Shown here piece after piece: positions 1 through 7,379 of a DNA stretch of 24,630 bases. This DNA is from Spirochaetia bacterium (lineage in GTDB: Bacteria > Spirochaetota > Spirochaetia > Treponematales > Breznakiellaceae): positions 1-24,630 of the forward strand of contig BOAV01000033.1 of the NCBI GenBank assembly GCA_026002045.1, written 5' to 3'. The notes below the pieces were generated by a model that ran no database searches, was not told the origin of the DNA, and saw nothing but the letters and a program-made list of their open reading frames with translations. The stretch's first letter is position 1. Each line of letters starts with the position of its first letter. The position numbers and the translations under genes were made by a program.

Positions 1-573
1 CGCCTGATTGGCAATGGTGGTAAAGATGCCCCCCTTGACAGTAAGGCCCCGCTGATCCATGGGATAGGCGATGATGGAACTTATCTCCTCAAAATCCCAG
101 CGAAGGGGATTGAGGATCGCGCCGGATTTGTCAAGGATAAAACAGTCGGTCTGGGCGCTCCCGGCGTCCACGTTCAGGCCGACCCTTTTGAACTGCCTGC
201 ACTTTTCGTTCGTCACCACCACCAGGGCATTGCCGGGAAGCTTCGCGTCGATCTTCCCCTGGTTTTTTTTAAGGGAAGTGATGGAGAGCGGTATCGGTTC
301 ATAGGCTGATTTGATATGAAACACGGGCCGCAGCCGCTTTTCCGGGGGGAGGGCGTGATCGTCAATGATGAAGCGGGCGTTGCCCCACTCGGTATCGGTC
401 ATCACCGGGATCGGGTCAGGAGACGGGGCCAGATAGTAGCTACGCCGGGAATCCGCCTCCACCGGGAGGCTGTTTTCATTTGCGAATGTGTGGGCGCGGA
501 TCAGGGCAGGGGTATCGTCGGTTTTCCCGTCCCCGGCGGCGCCGAAATCTTCATAGGTAACACACTTTTCCAT
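1..573 (-). CDS. Right-handed beta-helix (pectate-lyase-superfamily-like) protein, C-terminus off the window
   Basis: An open minus-strand frame of 191 codons runs off the left edge, so only the N-terminal part is visible. It opens MEKCVTYEDFGAAGDGKTDD, the N-terminal signature (a D/YFGA.GDG.TDDT motif) of the pectate lyase 3 / GH28- and GH55-like parallel beta-helix superfamily. These proteins usually bind or cleave polysaccharide. I see no signal peptide, so the product is probably cytoplasmic like the fucosidase before it. The ATG at 573 is preceded by AAGGG at a suitable distance and lies 13 bases after the fucosidase stop, so it is the last visible gene of the sugar operon. Enzyme activity cannot be assigned because the catalytic part is outside the window; the family call rests on the N-terminal motif only. 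Confidence 0.7.
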   Translation of the reverse strand, partial: MEKCVTYEDFGAAGDGKTDDTPALIRAHTFANENSLPVEADSRRSYYLAPSPDPIPVMTDTEWGNARFIIDDHALPPEKRLRPVFHIKSAYEPIPLSITSLKKNQGKIDAKLPGNALVVVTNEKCRQFKRVGLNVDAGSAQTDCFILDKSGAILNPLRWDFEEISSIIAYPMDQRGLTVKGGIFTTIANQA

Positions 574-586
574 GATGGTTTCACCC

Positions 587-1894
587 TTATTCGGTAAGCT
601 CGATTTTCAGCACCGTATCGCAAGTGTCGGGCAAGGGCCAGGTGTCGTTGGGGCTGATCGCCAGGGTGACGAACTTGGTATCCTTTTTGTTCCGGGCCCC
701 CAGGGCGGTCCCGGCGTCTTTTACCTCGCTCCCGTCCCGGAGCAGCCTGACCGATTTGACCTGCTCCGGCGCTATGCCGCTTAAGGGGATGGGGCCGATG
801 GGTTCCTCAAAGAGGTGGGCGTATACCACGCTGCCCTTCCGGGTATAGCGCCCCCAATCGGGCCGCCTGAGATCCGCCGGGCCGCATCCGTAGATGCTCT
901 CGCCGTTCAGTTCCATCCATGAGCCGATTTCCCCGAGGACCTTGGTTGATTCAGCGGGGAAGCGGCTGTTCGCATCGGGACCTACATTGAGGAGTAAATT
1001 GCCCCCCTTGGAAACACACTCTACCAGTTTATGAATGAGCAGCGGGGCGGACTTAAAGCGGCGGTCGGTGGGTTGATAAGCCCAACTGTTGTTCATGGTG
1101 GTGCATAATTCCCAGGGGACCGGCTTCCCCTTGTTGTTGACAATTCCCTGCTCAGGCAGGGACTGTTCGGGGGAGGCGAAATCCCCTGCGGTTTCATCGG
1201 GGTTTTCAGACTCAAGGCTGTGACCGCCCGCGTGAAGCCGGTTGTCTATCACCACGTCGCTCTGATAACGGCGCACCATCCGGACCAGGTCTTGCGCCCG
1301 CCAGGTTTCACCGCTCATATCATCGTAGGAAAAATCAAACCACAGGACATCCAGTTTCCCGTAACCCGATACCAGTTCTTCAACCTGACCGTGCATATAC
1401 TCAAGATAACGGTTAAAATCGATCTTTTCATTTTTAAAAGCTTCGTTACCCCGCATGGGGTGAAACTTATCCCCGTATTTGGGATAATCGGGATGATGCC
1501 AGTCCAGCAGGGAATAGTACAACCCGGCTCGCAGCCCCTCGGCGCGGGCGGCTTCCAGGTATTCCCGGACAAAGTCCCGCCCCCCCTGGGTATTGGTAGA
1601 TTTATAATCCGTTAATTTGGAATCATACAGGCAAAACCCGTCATGGTGTTTCGCGGTAAACACCATATACCGCATCCCCGCTTCCCTGGCGGCCTTGGCC
1701 CAGGCGCGGATATCGCAGGAGCGGGGGTTGAATTCCCTGAAATAGGGCTCGTAGGCTTCGACAGAAACCTTTTCATGGCTCCGGTACCATTCACCCTGAC
1801 CGGGGATGGCGTAAAGCCCCCAATGGATAAACATGCCGAACCGGGCTTCGGTAAACCAGGCGCTTCGGGATGCAGATGATTGTGTTGTATTCAT
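587..1894 (-). CDS. GH29 alpha-L-fucosidase, cytoplasmic
   Basis: This 435-residue protein belongs to glycoside hydrolase family 29, which removes alpha-L-fucose from glycans by a retaining mechanism. Family landmarks are clear: RFGMFIHWG at 18-26, the histidine-rich TAKHHDGFCLYDS around 80-92, LYYSLLDWHHPDY around 125-137, and the nucleophile motif LWFDF, where Asp187 is the expected nucleophile. The distal acid/base residue of GH29 is poorly conserved and I do not assign it. There is no signal peptide, so it should act on imported fucosylated oligosaccharides. An SD-like GGATAGG precedes the ATG at 1894. The permease stops 6 bases upstream, so the two are co-transcribed. The length is somewhat short for the family and fits a catalytic domain plus a small C-terminal beta domain. 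Confidence in the family is high; the linkage specificity is unknown. Confidence 0.93.
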   Translation of the reverse strand: MNTTQSSASRSAWFTEARFGMFIHWGLYAIPGQGEWYRSHEKVSVEAYEPYFREFNPRSCDIRAWAKAAREAGMRYMVFTAKHHDGFCLYDSKLTDYKSTNTQGGRDFVREYLEAARAEGLRAGLYYSLLDWHHPDYPKYGDKFHPMRGNEAFKNEKIDFNRYLEYMHGQVEELVSGYGKLDVLWFDFSYDDMSGETWRAQDLVRMVRRYQSDVVIDNRLHAGGHSLESENPDETAGDFASPEQSLPEQGIVNNKGKPVPWELCTTMNNSWAYQPTDRRFKSAPLLIHKLVECVSKGGNLLLNVGPDANSRFPAESTKVLGEIGSWMELNGESIYGCGPADLRRPDWGRYTRKGSVVYAHLFEEPIGPIPLSGIAPEQVKSVRLLRDGSEVKDAGTALGARNKKDTKFVTLAISPNDTWPLPDTCDTVLKIELTE

Positions 1895-1900
1895 ATACGC

Positions 1901-2731
1901 CTATCCTTTCAAGCCGCTGGTGGCAATGCCTTCTACGAAGAAGCGCTGGAAGAAAAGGAATACTATAAACACCGGGATCAGGGAGACCACCGAGGCCGCC
2001 ATGATGAGGCCGTACTCGGTGGAGTATTGCCCCAGGAACATCCTGATTCCCAGCGGGATGGTTTTGTTACTCACCGAATCAAAGTAGATCATGGGGCCCA
2101 TGAAGTCGTTCCAAACCCCCACAAAACTGAAGATGCAGAGGGTCGCCGCCACAGGCTTGGAGAGGGGCAGTACGATACGGAAATAGATGCCGTACTCGTT
2201 AAGCCCGTCGATCCGGGCCGCGTCCAAAAGCTCATCGGGGATGGATACGTAGAACTGGCGCATCAGGAAGACCCCGAAGGCGGTAAAACTCTGCATCAGG
2301 ACATAACCCAGGTGGGTGTTGACCAAATGCAGCATCCGCATTTCCACATACTGGGGGAGCATGTACACCTGCCAGGGAATGGCGATGGTGGCAATGTAGA
2401 TGAAGAAGAGAGCATCCCGGCCCCGGAAATGACACTTGGCGAATCCGTAGGCGGCGAAGCTGGAGGTAAGGACCTGGATGATGGTGATGATGATCGAAAG
2501 CTTGAAGGAGTTAAAGGTAAAAAGCGCAAAGTTTATTTTCTGCCAGATCAGCGCATAGTTTTTCCAGACCGGGTTCCGGGGAATCCAGCGGATGGGCAGG
2601 GAAAAAACTTCGCTGTCAAATTTCAGGGACGAGGAGAGCATCCAGATCAGGGGCAGGAAGGTGAGAAAGGTAACACCGGCGAGCCCTAAGTAAACGGCTC
2701 CCTGTTTTAATTTGTTTTCCCGGTACAGCAT
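1901..2731 (-). CDS. ABC sugar transporter permease, MalG/UgpE-like (CUT1)
   Basis: This 276-residue inner-membrane permease of the carbohydrate uptake type 1 family has about six membrane segments, starting at GAVYLGLAGVTFLTFLPLIW near residues 11-30. The cytoplasmic EAA loop that contacts the transport ATPase is visible as DELLDAARIDGLNEYGIYFR near residues 182-201, followed by IVLPLSKP. The short N-terminus and the ending at the EGIATSGLKG type C-terminus are typical of the MalG half of the pair. The ATG at 2731 has AGGGGG 6 bases upstream, and the partner permease ends 9 bases upstream. It pairs with the next gene to form the translocation pore. No ATPase gene is seen in this operon, so a shared MsiK-like ATPase encoded elsewhere is likely. 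The sugar cannot be deduced from this gene alone; the fucosidase neighbour suggests fucosylated oligosaccharides. Confidence 0.93.
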   Translation of the reverse strand: MLYRENKLKQGAVYLGLAGVTFLTFLPLIWMLSSSLKFDSEVFSLPIRWIPRNPVWKNYALIWQKINFALFTFNSFKLSIIITIIQVLTSSFAAYGFAKCHFRGRDALFFIYIATIAIPWQVYMLPQYVEMRMLHLVNTHLGYVLMQSFTAFGVFLMRQFYVSIPDELLDAARIDGLNEYGIYFRIVLPLSKPVAATLCIFSFVGVWNDFMGPMIYFDSVSNKTIPLGIRMFLGQYSTEYGLIMAASVVSLIPVFIVFLFFQRFFVEGIATSGLKG

Positions 2732-2740
2732 AATTTCCCC

Positions 2741-3664
2741 CTAATAATTGGACAGTTTCTTTTCCACCCTGAACTGGGTAAATGTAAGGGCTCCCACGAT
2801 GATAAAGAGGATCATCGCCGCCGCGCTGGTCTGGCCGTAGTTAAACGAAATAAAGGCCTTGTTGTAAATGTAGTTGCTGATCAGGGTGGTGGCAGTTCCC
2901 GGCCCCCCTTCGGTGAGGGCGAAGATAATATCGAAGGATTTGAAGCTGCCGATGGTCAGCATGAGCACCACGAAGAAGGTGGCGGGGGACAGGAGGGGGA
3001 AACAGATGCGCCAGAAATACTGGGACCCCGTGGCCCCGTCGATGCTGGCCGCCTCCTGGAGTTCCCGGGGGATGTTCTGGAGCGCCGCCAGGTATACGAT
3101 CATGTAGTAGCCCATGGATTTCCAGATTGCCACGATGATGACCCCCGGAAGGGCCCACCTGGTGGAGGCAAACCAGCCCGGCGGATTGGCGATGCCGATG
3201 AAACCGAGAAACACGTTGATCGGTCCTATGTCCCGCATAAAGAGCAGCCGCCACACCACGGCGACGGAAACGATGCTTGCCACATGGGGAAAGAAGATGG
3301 CGCTGCGGAAAAAATCCCGTGCCATGAATCTTCTGTTGAGCAGTACCGCCAGCCCCAGGGCAGCGAAGGTGGTAAAGCCCACGCAGGAGACCGTGTAGAC
3401 AAAGGTCCGTCCTATGGACTGGCGGAAGACACTTTCCCGAAAGACCGCGGTGAAATTTTTAAACCCGTTGAAGGTCATGGCGGTAAAGCCGTCCCAGTTC
3501 ATGAAGCTCAAAATCAGGGAAAAGCCCACCGGGATAAGGACGAAGATCAAAAAGCCGATAAAGTTCGGCAGGATAAAGGAAAGCCCCATAAGGGTATTCC
3601 TGATGCTCAGGGATAATCCCTTTTTTCCAACAACCGCGGTTGAATAGTTTATTGCCTTAGCCAC
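2741..3664 (-). CDS. ABC sugar transporter permease, MalF/UgpA-like (CUT1)
   Basis: This 307-residue permease is the first of the pair and belongs to the MalF/UgpA/LacF branch. It has a membrane segment near residues 26-52 (TLMGLSFILPNFIGFLIFVL), further segments to the C-terminus, and the EAA loop LQEAASIDGATGSQYFWR followed by ICFPLLSP. The start is a GTG at 3664 with a strong AAGGAGG 7 bases upstream. The binding-protein gene ends 18 bases before it. Its role is to form half of the membrane channel for an imported oligosaccharide. Nothing is unusual in length or motif. Substrate assignment is by neighbourhood only. Confidence 0.93.
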   Translation of the reverse strand: MAKAINYSTAVVGKKGLSLSIRNTLMGLSFILPNFIGFLIFVLIPVGFSLILSFMNWDGFTAMTFNGFKNFTAVFRESVFRQSIGRTFVYTVSCVGFTTFAALGLAVLLNRRFMARDFFRSAIFFPHVASIVSVAVVWRLLFMRDIGPINVFLGFIGIANPPGWFASTRWALPGVIIVAIWKSMGYYMIVYLAALQNIPRELQEAASIDGATGSQYFWRICFPLLSPATFFVVLMLTIGSFKSFDIIFALTEGGPGTATTLISNYIYNKAFISFNYGQTSAAAMILFIIVGALTFTQFRVEKKLSNY

Positions 3665-3682
3665 AGGAATACCTCCTTTGCC

Positions 3683-4960
3683 TTATTTTCCCTGAATCTC
3701 TTTTGACCTCTTGGCCATGTTTGCCAAGCCCTGATCCACCGTAACTTCCCCCAGCATGATAAGGCTGTGTTCCTCACCCAGCATCTGGTTGACCTCGGCG
3801 ACTTTGTCCTGATAGGGCCGGTCCAGGGAGATGTTCTTCACCAGCAGGGCATCCATGATACCCTGGGGCATACCGGGCTGGTTGGCGATTGCCGCCAGGG
3901 TTTGGCTGTTCGCCCGGGCGGGGAAGTTGAAGACCGATGCGTAGAGTTTTGCCCCCGGATCGCCGGTTGCAAATTTGACGAATTCCCAGGCGGCGTCCTT
4001 TTTCTTTGAGGCTTGGTTGATGGCGATGGGGGTGACGGAACCCACGGTCCAGCCCGCCGCAACGCCCTGAGGATGGGGCAGGGTGGCCACGCCCCAGTTC
4101 TTGATGTTCGCTTCCCCCTTGCTGATCCGGTCAACAACGGTGGCGATAAACCAGGTGCCCATGGGCATCATAGCCACATTTCCCTGGAGGAAAGCGCTGC
4201 CATAGGCGATGCCCCCGGATCGCAGGGCGCCGTAGTCCCAAAGCTGGCCGACTTTCTGCATCCTCACCGCCATATCATAGTAGGGTTTAAAGAAGCTGTA
4301 GTCGGTGGCCATGATGGAGTTTTTCCCGTCCTGAACGCCCCAGTTCTGCACACAGGCATTCCAGGTATGGAAGAATCCGCCGTAGACCTTGCTGGTGCCG
4401 CTTCCCGAAGAAAGCCGCCCCGCGAGCTGCTCCCATTCGGTCCAGGTCATGTCGTTGGAAGGATAGGGAACACCGGCCTTGTCAAAAATGTCCTTGTTGT
4501 AAAAAAGTACGTAGTAATCGGTCCGGGCCGGCAGGGCCACGGTTTTCCCATCCATAATAAACCGTTCCGCCAAGCCGTTGTAATCGCCTAAATTGATCCC
4601 ATCCTTTTGGATATAGGCGGCAAGGTCCGCGAGCTGTCCCCGCCCGGCAAGCCCCGGAGTGGTATCCCCGTCCTTGATCCAGAAGGCGTCCACATCGCTG
4701 CCGCCGTTGAGCATGATGGTAAGCTTTTGGGTATAGTCCGCCGAAGGGTTGTCCAGCATTTCCACATCAATATTGGGGTATGCCTTTTTGAATTCCTCCA
4801 GCAGCGGGGGGTAAAAGTTTGATGTCCCCACATCCCAGGCTGCTACTTTGATCGATACCGGGCCGCTGCTTGCGGCCGGCTGTTTCTTTCCGCAGCCGAC
4901 AAAGGCAAAAGCCGTTACCGTGATAAGCAGGACCGTCAAAATCGTTCTTTTCAGGTTCAT
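3683..4960 (-). CDS. ABC transporter sugar-binding lipoprotein (SBP family 1)
   Basis: This 425-residue solute-binding protein captures a sugar outside the cytoplasmic membrane and delivers it to the two permeases encoded next. Residues 1-22 form a lipoprotein signal peptide with basic MNLKR, a hydrophobic core and the lipobox FVGC, so Cys23 should be lipidated. The mature part begins with a Ser/Ala-rich linker and then IKVAAWDVG. Extracellular-solute-binding family 1 features follow, including the ALPARTDYYVLFYNKDIFDKAG stretch (about 143-164) and a late GWTVGSVTPIAINQASKKKDAAWEF region. AAGGAG lies 7 bases before the ATG at 4960. It is the first gene of the operon, and the promoter should lie in 4961-5050. 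The ligand is unknown; a fucosylated oligosaccharide is inferred from the GH29 gene downstream. Confidence 0.93.
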   Translation of the reverse strand: MNLKRTILTVLLITVTAFAFVGCGKKQPAASSGPVSIKVAAWDVGTSNFYPPLLEEFKKAYPNIDVEMLDNPSADYTQKLTIMLNGGSDVDAFWIKDGDTTPGLAGRGQLADLAAYIQKDGINLGDYNGLAERFIMDGKTVALPARTDYYVLFYNKDIFDKAGVPYPSNDMTWTEWEQLAGRLSSGSGTSKVYGGFFHTWNACVQNWGVQDGKNSIMATDYSFFKPYYDMAVRMQKVGQLWDYGALRSGGIAYGSAFLQGNVAMMPMGTWFIATVVDRISKGEANIKNWGVATLPHPQGVAAGWTVGSVTPIAINQASKKKDAAWEFVKFATGDPGAKLYASVFNFPARANSQTLAAIANQPGMPQGIMDALLVKNISLDRPYQDKVAEVNQMLGEEHSLIMLGEVTVDQGLANMAKRSKEIQGK

Positions 4961-4988
4961 TTTTTTCTCCTTAGTGTAAGTTTATTTC

Positions 4989-5022
4989 ATTGTACAAGGG
5001 TTTTTTTCGCCCTGCCGTGTAC
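4989..5022 (-). promoter_or_regulatory. Possible promoter and operator of the sugar-transport operon
   Basis: Upstream of the binding-protein gene the minus strand carries TACAAT (4989-4994), a good -10 hexamer, but no convincing -35 box at the right distance, as is common in activator- or repressor-controlled promoters. An imperfect palindrome overlaps it: GTAC...GTAC at 4992-4995 and 5019-5022 enclosing GGG/CCC. This is a plausible binding site for a LacI- or AraC-type sugar regulator, but no regulator gene is in the window. Confidence 0.3.
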
Positions 5023-5050
5023 GATTTTTGAAAGAATTGGTATTTTTTTC

Positions 5051-5080
5051 GAAAAACACCGGAAATCACCGGTATTTTTT
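5051..5080 (-). terminator. Weak stem-loop terminator after the TPR/peptidase-like gene
   Basis: ACCGG (5058-5062) pairs with CCGGT (5069-5073) around a 6-base loop and is flanked by T-runs on both strands (GTTTTTC on the minus strand, a run of eight T on the plus strand). It lies about 25 bases past the stop at 5099 and before the sugar operon. The stem is only 5 bp, so the call is moderate. Confidence 0.45.
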
Positions 5081-5098
5081 TTCAAAGTAGTACTTTTT

Positions 5099-6244
5099 TC
5101 ATCTTAATCGTGAAATTAAATCATCCGCCTTTGCCTTATACTTTTCCGGGGCGGCTTCGGCGGCCTGGCGCAGAAAATCTATCGCATCTTTACTGCGGCC
5201 TGCGGCGGCGGCGTTGACCCCCAGGGCATAGGAAACAAGCGCTTCGTCTGCGCCGTATTCCCGGCTGGAAAGGTAGAACTGTTCCGCCAAATTAAATTCA
5301 TTGTTCTCGTAGGCAAGGAGCCCCAGGTAATAGTAGGGCGCGTAATGGCCGGGCCTTTGATCCAGTGCACGGTAGAAGACAAGTTCTGCCGTCGAGGGAT
5401 CTTTGCCGGCATAAGCCCTTTGTCCTTCTTCCATAAGTTCCGCAAAGGTTTTGCGGGATGCAAGCCAGGAAAGGAAATCCTGGTTCATGGTTTCAGCGCC
5501 GCTCCACTGGAAAATCCGGTTCGCCGTTTTTCCGGTGTTTTCCGCCGCCGTGGCGGTGTCGGAAAGGAGCATGAAACTTTCCTCCAGGGACCGGAGGTAA
5601 TCCCCGTTGCCGCTGTCCATAAAAAAGGATGCCGCCGCCCAGGAGAGGGCGGCCCAGGACTGGGTTCCACCGCTGCCCGCACGGAGGATCGCCTCCAGGG
5701 GCGGGGCATTTGAACCCAGCGCTTTGACCGTCCCAAGCCATGCCGGATTTTCTTCATAGACCATTTCCCCTTCGGGGGAAAAATTCAGGGCGCTAAAGTA
5801 AATGGCAAAACCCTCCCGCATCCAGAGCGGCGGATTGGGAACAAAGGCCCGCAGGTACTGGATAAAAGCCTGATAGGGCAGGGCCTTGCTTTCATCCGCG
5901 CTCCCGCGGTTGATCACCAGTTCCCGTTTTTCCTTTTGGTTGTAATGGATGTAGACCGCCCCCTGCTTGGTTTCCCCCAGATGCGCGGAAACATATTCGT
6001 CGTAGGAATCGGTGTTCAAAAAAACCTGTACCTTGAGGGGGTTTTCCAGCAGGGCGCTTGAAAAACGGAAAAGTTTGTTGTACGCCTCAAAACGGCTTTC
6101 CAGTTCACGGGCAATCAGTGTTCCTTCATTTCCGCTACCGTCTGCGACGATCACTTTGTAATGTTGGGCGGCAGCGGTTGCAGGGCGGCCGGGGCCGTAC
6201 CCAATCAGCATGATAAAAAATAGTAGTTTGAAAAAATTTTTCAT
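5099..6244 (-). CDS. Exported TPR protein with a degenerate peptidase-MA-like domain
   Basis: This 381-residue protein begins with a signal peptide (MKNFFKLLFFIMLIGYGPG...ATAAA, residues about 1-26), so it is exported. Residues about 28-150 resemble the gluzincin 'peptidase MA'/DUF1570 fold: a VQVFLNTDSYDEY strand-turn, then a helix, then WMREGFAIYFS (141-151), which normally carries the third zinc ligand. The HExxH zinc motif expected on the preceding helix is absent; the stretch reads PYQAFIQYL at 123-131, so the domain is predicted to be catalytically dead. Residues about 260-380 form TPR-like helical repeats (AELVFYRALDQRPGHYAPYYYLGLLAYEN and following). AGGGG lies 6 bases before the ATG. 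The gene follows the P-loop/Gls24 gene by 22 bases and probably shares its transcript. Function is unknown; a scaffold role in the envelope is a guess. Confidence 0.75.
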   Translation of the reverse strand: MKNFFKLLFFIMLIGYGPGRPATAAAQHYKVIVADGSGNEGTLIARELESRFEAYNKLFRFSSALLENPLKVQVFLNTDSYDEYVSAHLGETKQGAVYIHYNQKEKRELVINRGSADESKALPYQAFIQYLRAFVPNPPLWMREGFAIYFSALNFSPEGEMVYEENPAWLGTVKALGSNAPPLEAILRAGSGGTQSWAALSWAAASFFMDSGNGDYLRSLEESFMLLSDTATAAENTGKTANRIFQWSGAETMNQDFLSWLASRKTFAELMEEGQRAYAGKDPSTAELVFYRALDQRPGHYAPYYYLGLLAYENNEFNLAEQFYLSSREYGADEALVSYALGVNAAAAGRSKDAIDFLRQAAEAAPEKYKAKADDLISRLR

Positions 6245-6266
6245 CTTCGGCCCCTCAATAATAGTA

Positions 6267-7124
6267 TTACTGAATAATTTTATCGATAATGATATTCACT
6301 TCCTCGATCAGAATCCCTGTGTACCGTTCAATATTATCAATGATGTACTGCTGCATTTCGTGGATATTTCCCCCCAGCTGGATTCCGTAGGGCACATCAA
6401 TGGTGATCACCAGCCGGTAACCCATTTCGGCATCCTTTACGATGATTTTTTTTATCCTGATTTCCGGGTTATACTCGTCCACACAGTGAATGACCATTTG
6501 GCTCAAGGCAGCCTCGGAAATGATCACCTTTCCCCGTTTTGAATATTCAGGCCGCACCACCGACTTCTCGTGCATCTTCGGGGTAGGCCCAAGACCAGCG
6601 GGCCCCTTCTTCCGTTTAAAGATACTGATGGCGTCATAAAAAATATTCGGGTAACTCCGTTTGACCTCAATTGAGGGCACGGGGATCACATGCTTTCCCT
6701 CGATCTTGCGGGTGCGGATGGCCTTTTCGATTTCTTCCTGGGAAGCAATATCCTCAATCTTGATAATTTTGTCCGGGTTGGGCAGCTGCAGCCGTGCGGC
6801 AATCTTGTTCACCATTTTATCGGAGGTCCCCAAAATCAGCACCTTCCGGATCCTCTCACTCTGAAGCTTCCGGGCAACCTCGTCCCGCTGGGCCTTCTCG
6901 TCAAAGAGGGCCACCTTCACCGCCGCCAGAAAGGTCTTCTCCTTCTTGGCCGAATGTCCCGCCAGAATCCGGTTGTCCCGGATCAAAAGCCCGTCATCAA
7001 TAATGTCGTCGATCCCGTACTTCTGTGCCACCAGCTTTGCCCGAAAACTTTTCCCGGTGCCGCTTTCACCCACGAGCGCGTAAACCTTTATCCTCCGCAG
7101 GGGCCACAAAAAGTCAAGGAACAT
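6267..7124 (-). CDS. P-loop protein fused to an Asp23/Gls24-like domain
   Basis: This 285-residue soluble protein has two parts. The N-terminal part has a Walker A motif GESGTGKS (19-26) right after the first strand and a region resembling small P-loop kinases (residues about 12-150). The C-terminal part, from about 197 to 285, resembles Asp23/Gls24/YloU proteins: RGKVIISEAALSQMV, a central GYRLVITIDVPYG strand pair, and EMQQYIIDNIERYTGILIEEVNIII. In Firmicutes the Gls24 family is linked to envelope stress. A basic linker (KRKKGPAGLGPTPK, 170-183) joins the parts. The ATG at 7124 has no Shine-Dalgarno but sits 6 bases after a -10 hexamer, so the mRNA may be leaderless. The TPR gene follows 22 bases downstream. 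I do not recognise a specific gene; the substrate or target is unknown. Confidence 0.75.
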   Translation of the reverse strand: MFLDFLWPLRRIKVYALVGESGTGKSFRAKLVAQKYGIDDIIDDGLLIRDNRILAGHSAKKEKTFLAAVKVALFDEKAQRDEVARKLQSERIRKVLILGTSDKMVNKIAARLQLPNPDKIIKIEDIASQEEIEKAIRTRKIEGKHVIPVPSIEVKRSYPNIFYDAISIFKRKKGPAGLGPTPKMHEKSVVRPEYSKRGKVIISEAALSQMVIHCVDEYNPEIRIKKIIVKDAEMGYRLVITIDVPYGIQLGGNIHEMQQYIIDNIERYTGILIEEVNIIIDKIIQ

Positions 7125-7130
7125 GGTCCA

Positions 7131-7159
7131 AGTATAATATAGACGCTATCCCCATACAA
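7131..7159 (-). promoter_or_regulatory. Promoter of the P-loop/Gls24 gene, leaderless type
   Basis: On the minus strand TTGTAT (7154-7159) and TATACT (7131-7136) are separated by 17 bases. Only 6 bases (TGGACC) separate the -10 box from the ATG at 7124, so transcription would begin at about the start codon. No Shine-Dalgarno is present. Confidence 0.6.
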
Positions 7160-7177
7160 CCGTGGTGTCCCACACTT

Positions 7178-7318
7178 ACAGACACGGCGGCGGGAGGGCG
7201 GCCCCCACCCTCATGTGCTGGGGGAATCCGCCTACGGAGCCTGCGCTTCGCTTGTCTCCTTCGGCGGGGAATCCCAGGATACATTCGGGCAGAGGCCGCC
7301 CTCCCGCCGCCTGCCTGT
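7178..7318. repeat. Structured intergenic element with 18-bp perfect inverted arms and a nested stem
   Basis: GGCGGCGGGAGGGCGGCC (7186-7203) is the exact reverse complement of 7294-7311. Outside it ACAG (7178-7181) matches CTGT (7315-7318). Inside, CCGCC (7228-7232) plus GGAG (7236-7239) pair with CTCC (7256-7259) plus GGCGG (7263-7267). The whole 141-base block can fold as a cruciform or, if transcribed, as a long RNA hairpin. It is more GC-rich than its surroundings and fills most of the 255-base gap between the rluA-like gene end and the P-loop gene promoter. No protein-coding potential was seen. It could be a MITE-like or REP-like dispersed element, a structured RNA or a terminator for the rluA-like gene. 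Confidence 0.75.
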
Positions 7319-7379
7319 GGTTGCTTTACTATAAGGAAGATCTTTATCTCTTTGAGTAAGGAATATCACAAAAAAACGT

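Noticed and set aside
1880..2689. Plus-strand open frame of 269 codons
   Set aside because: It is the antisense shadow of the MalG-like permease gene and has the low-complexity composition of a reversed membrane protein gene.
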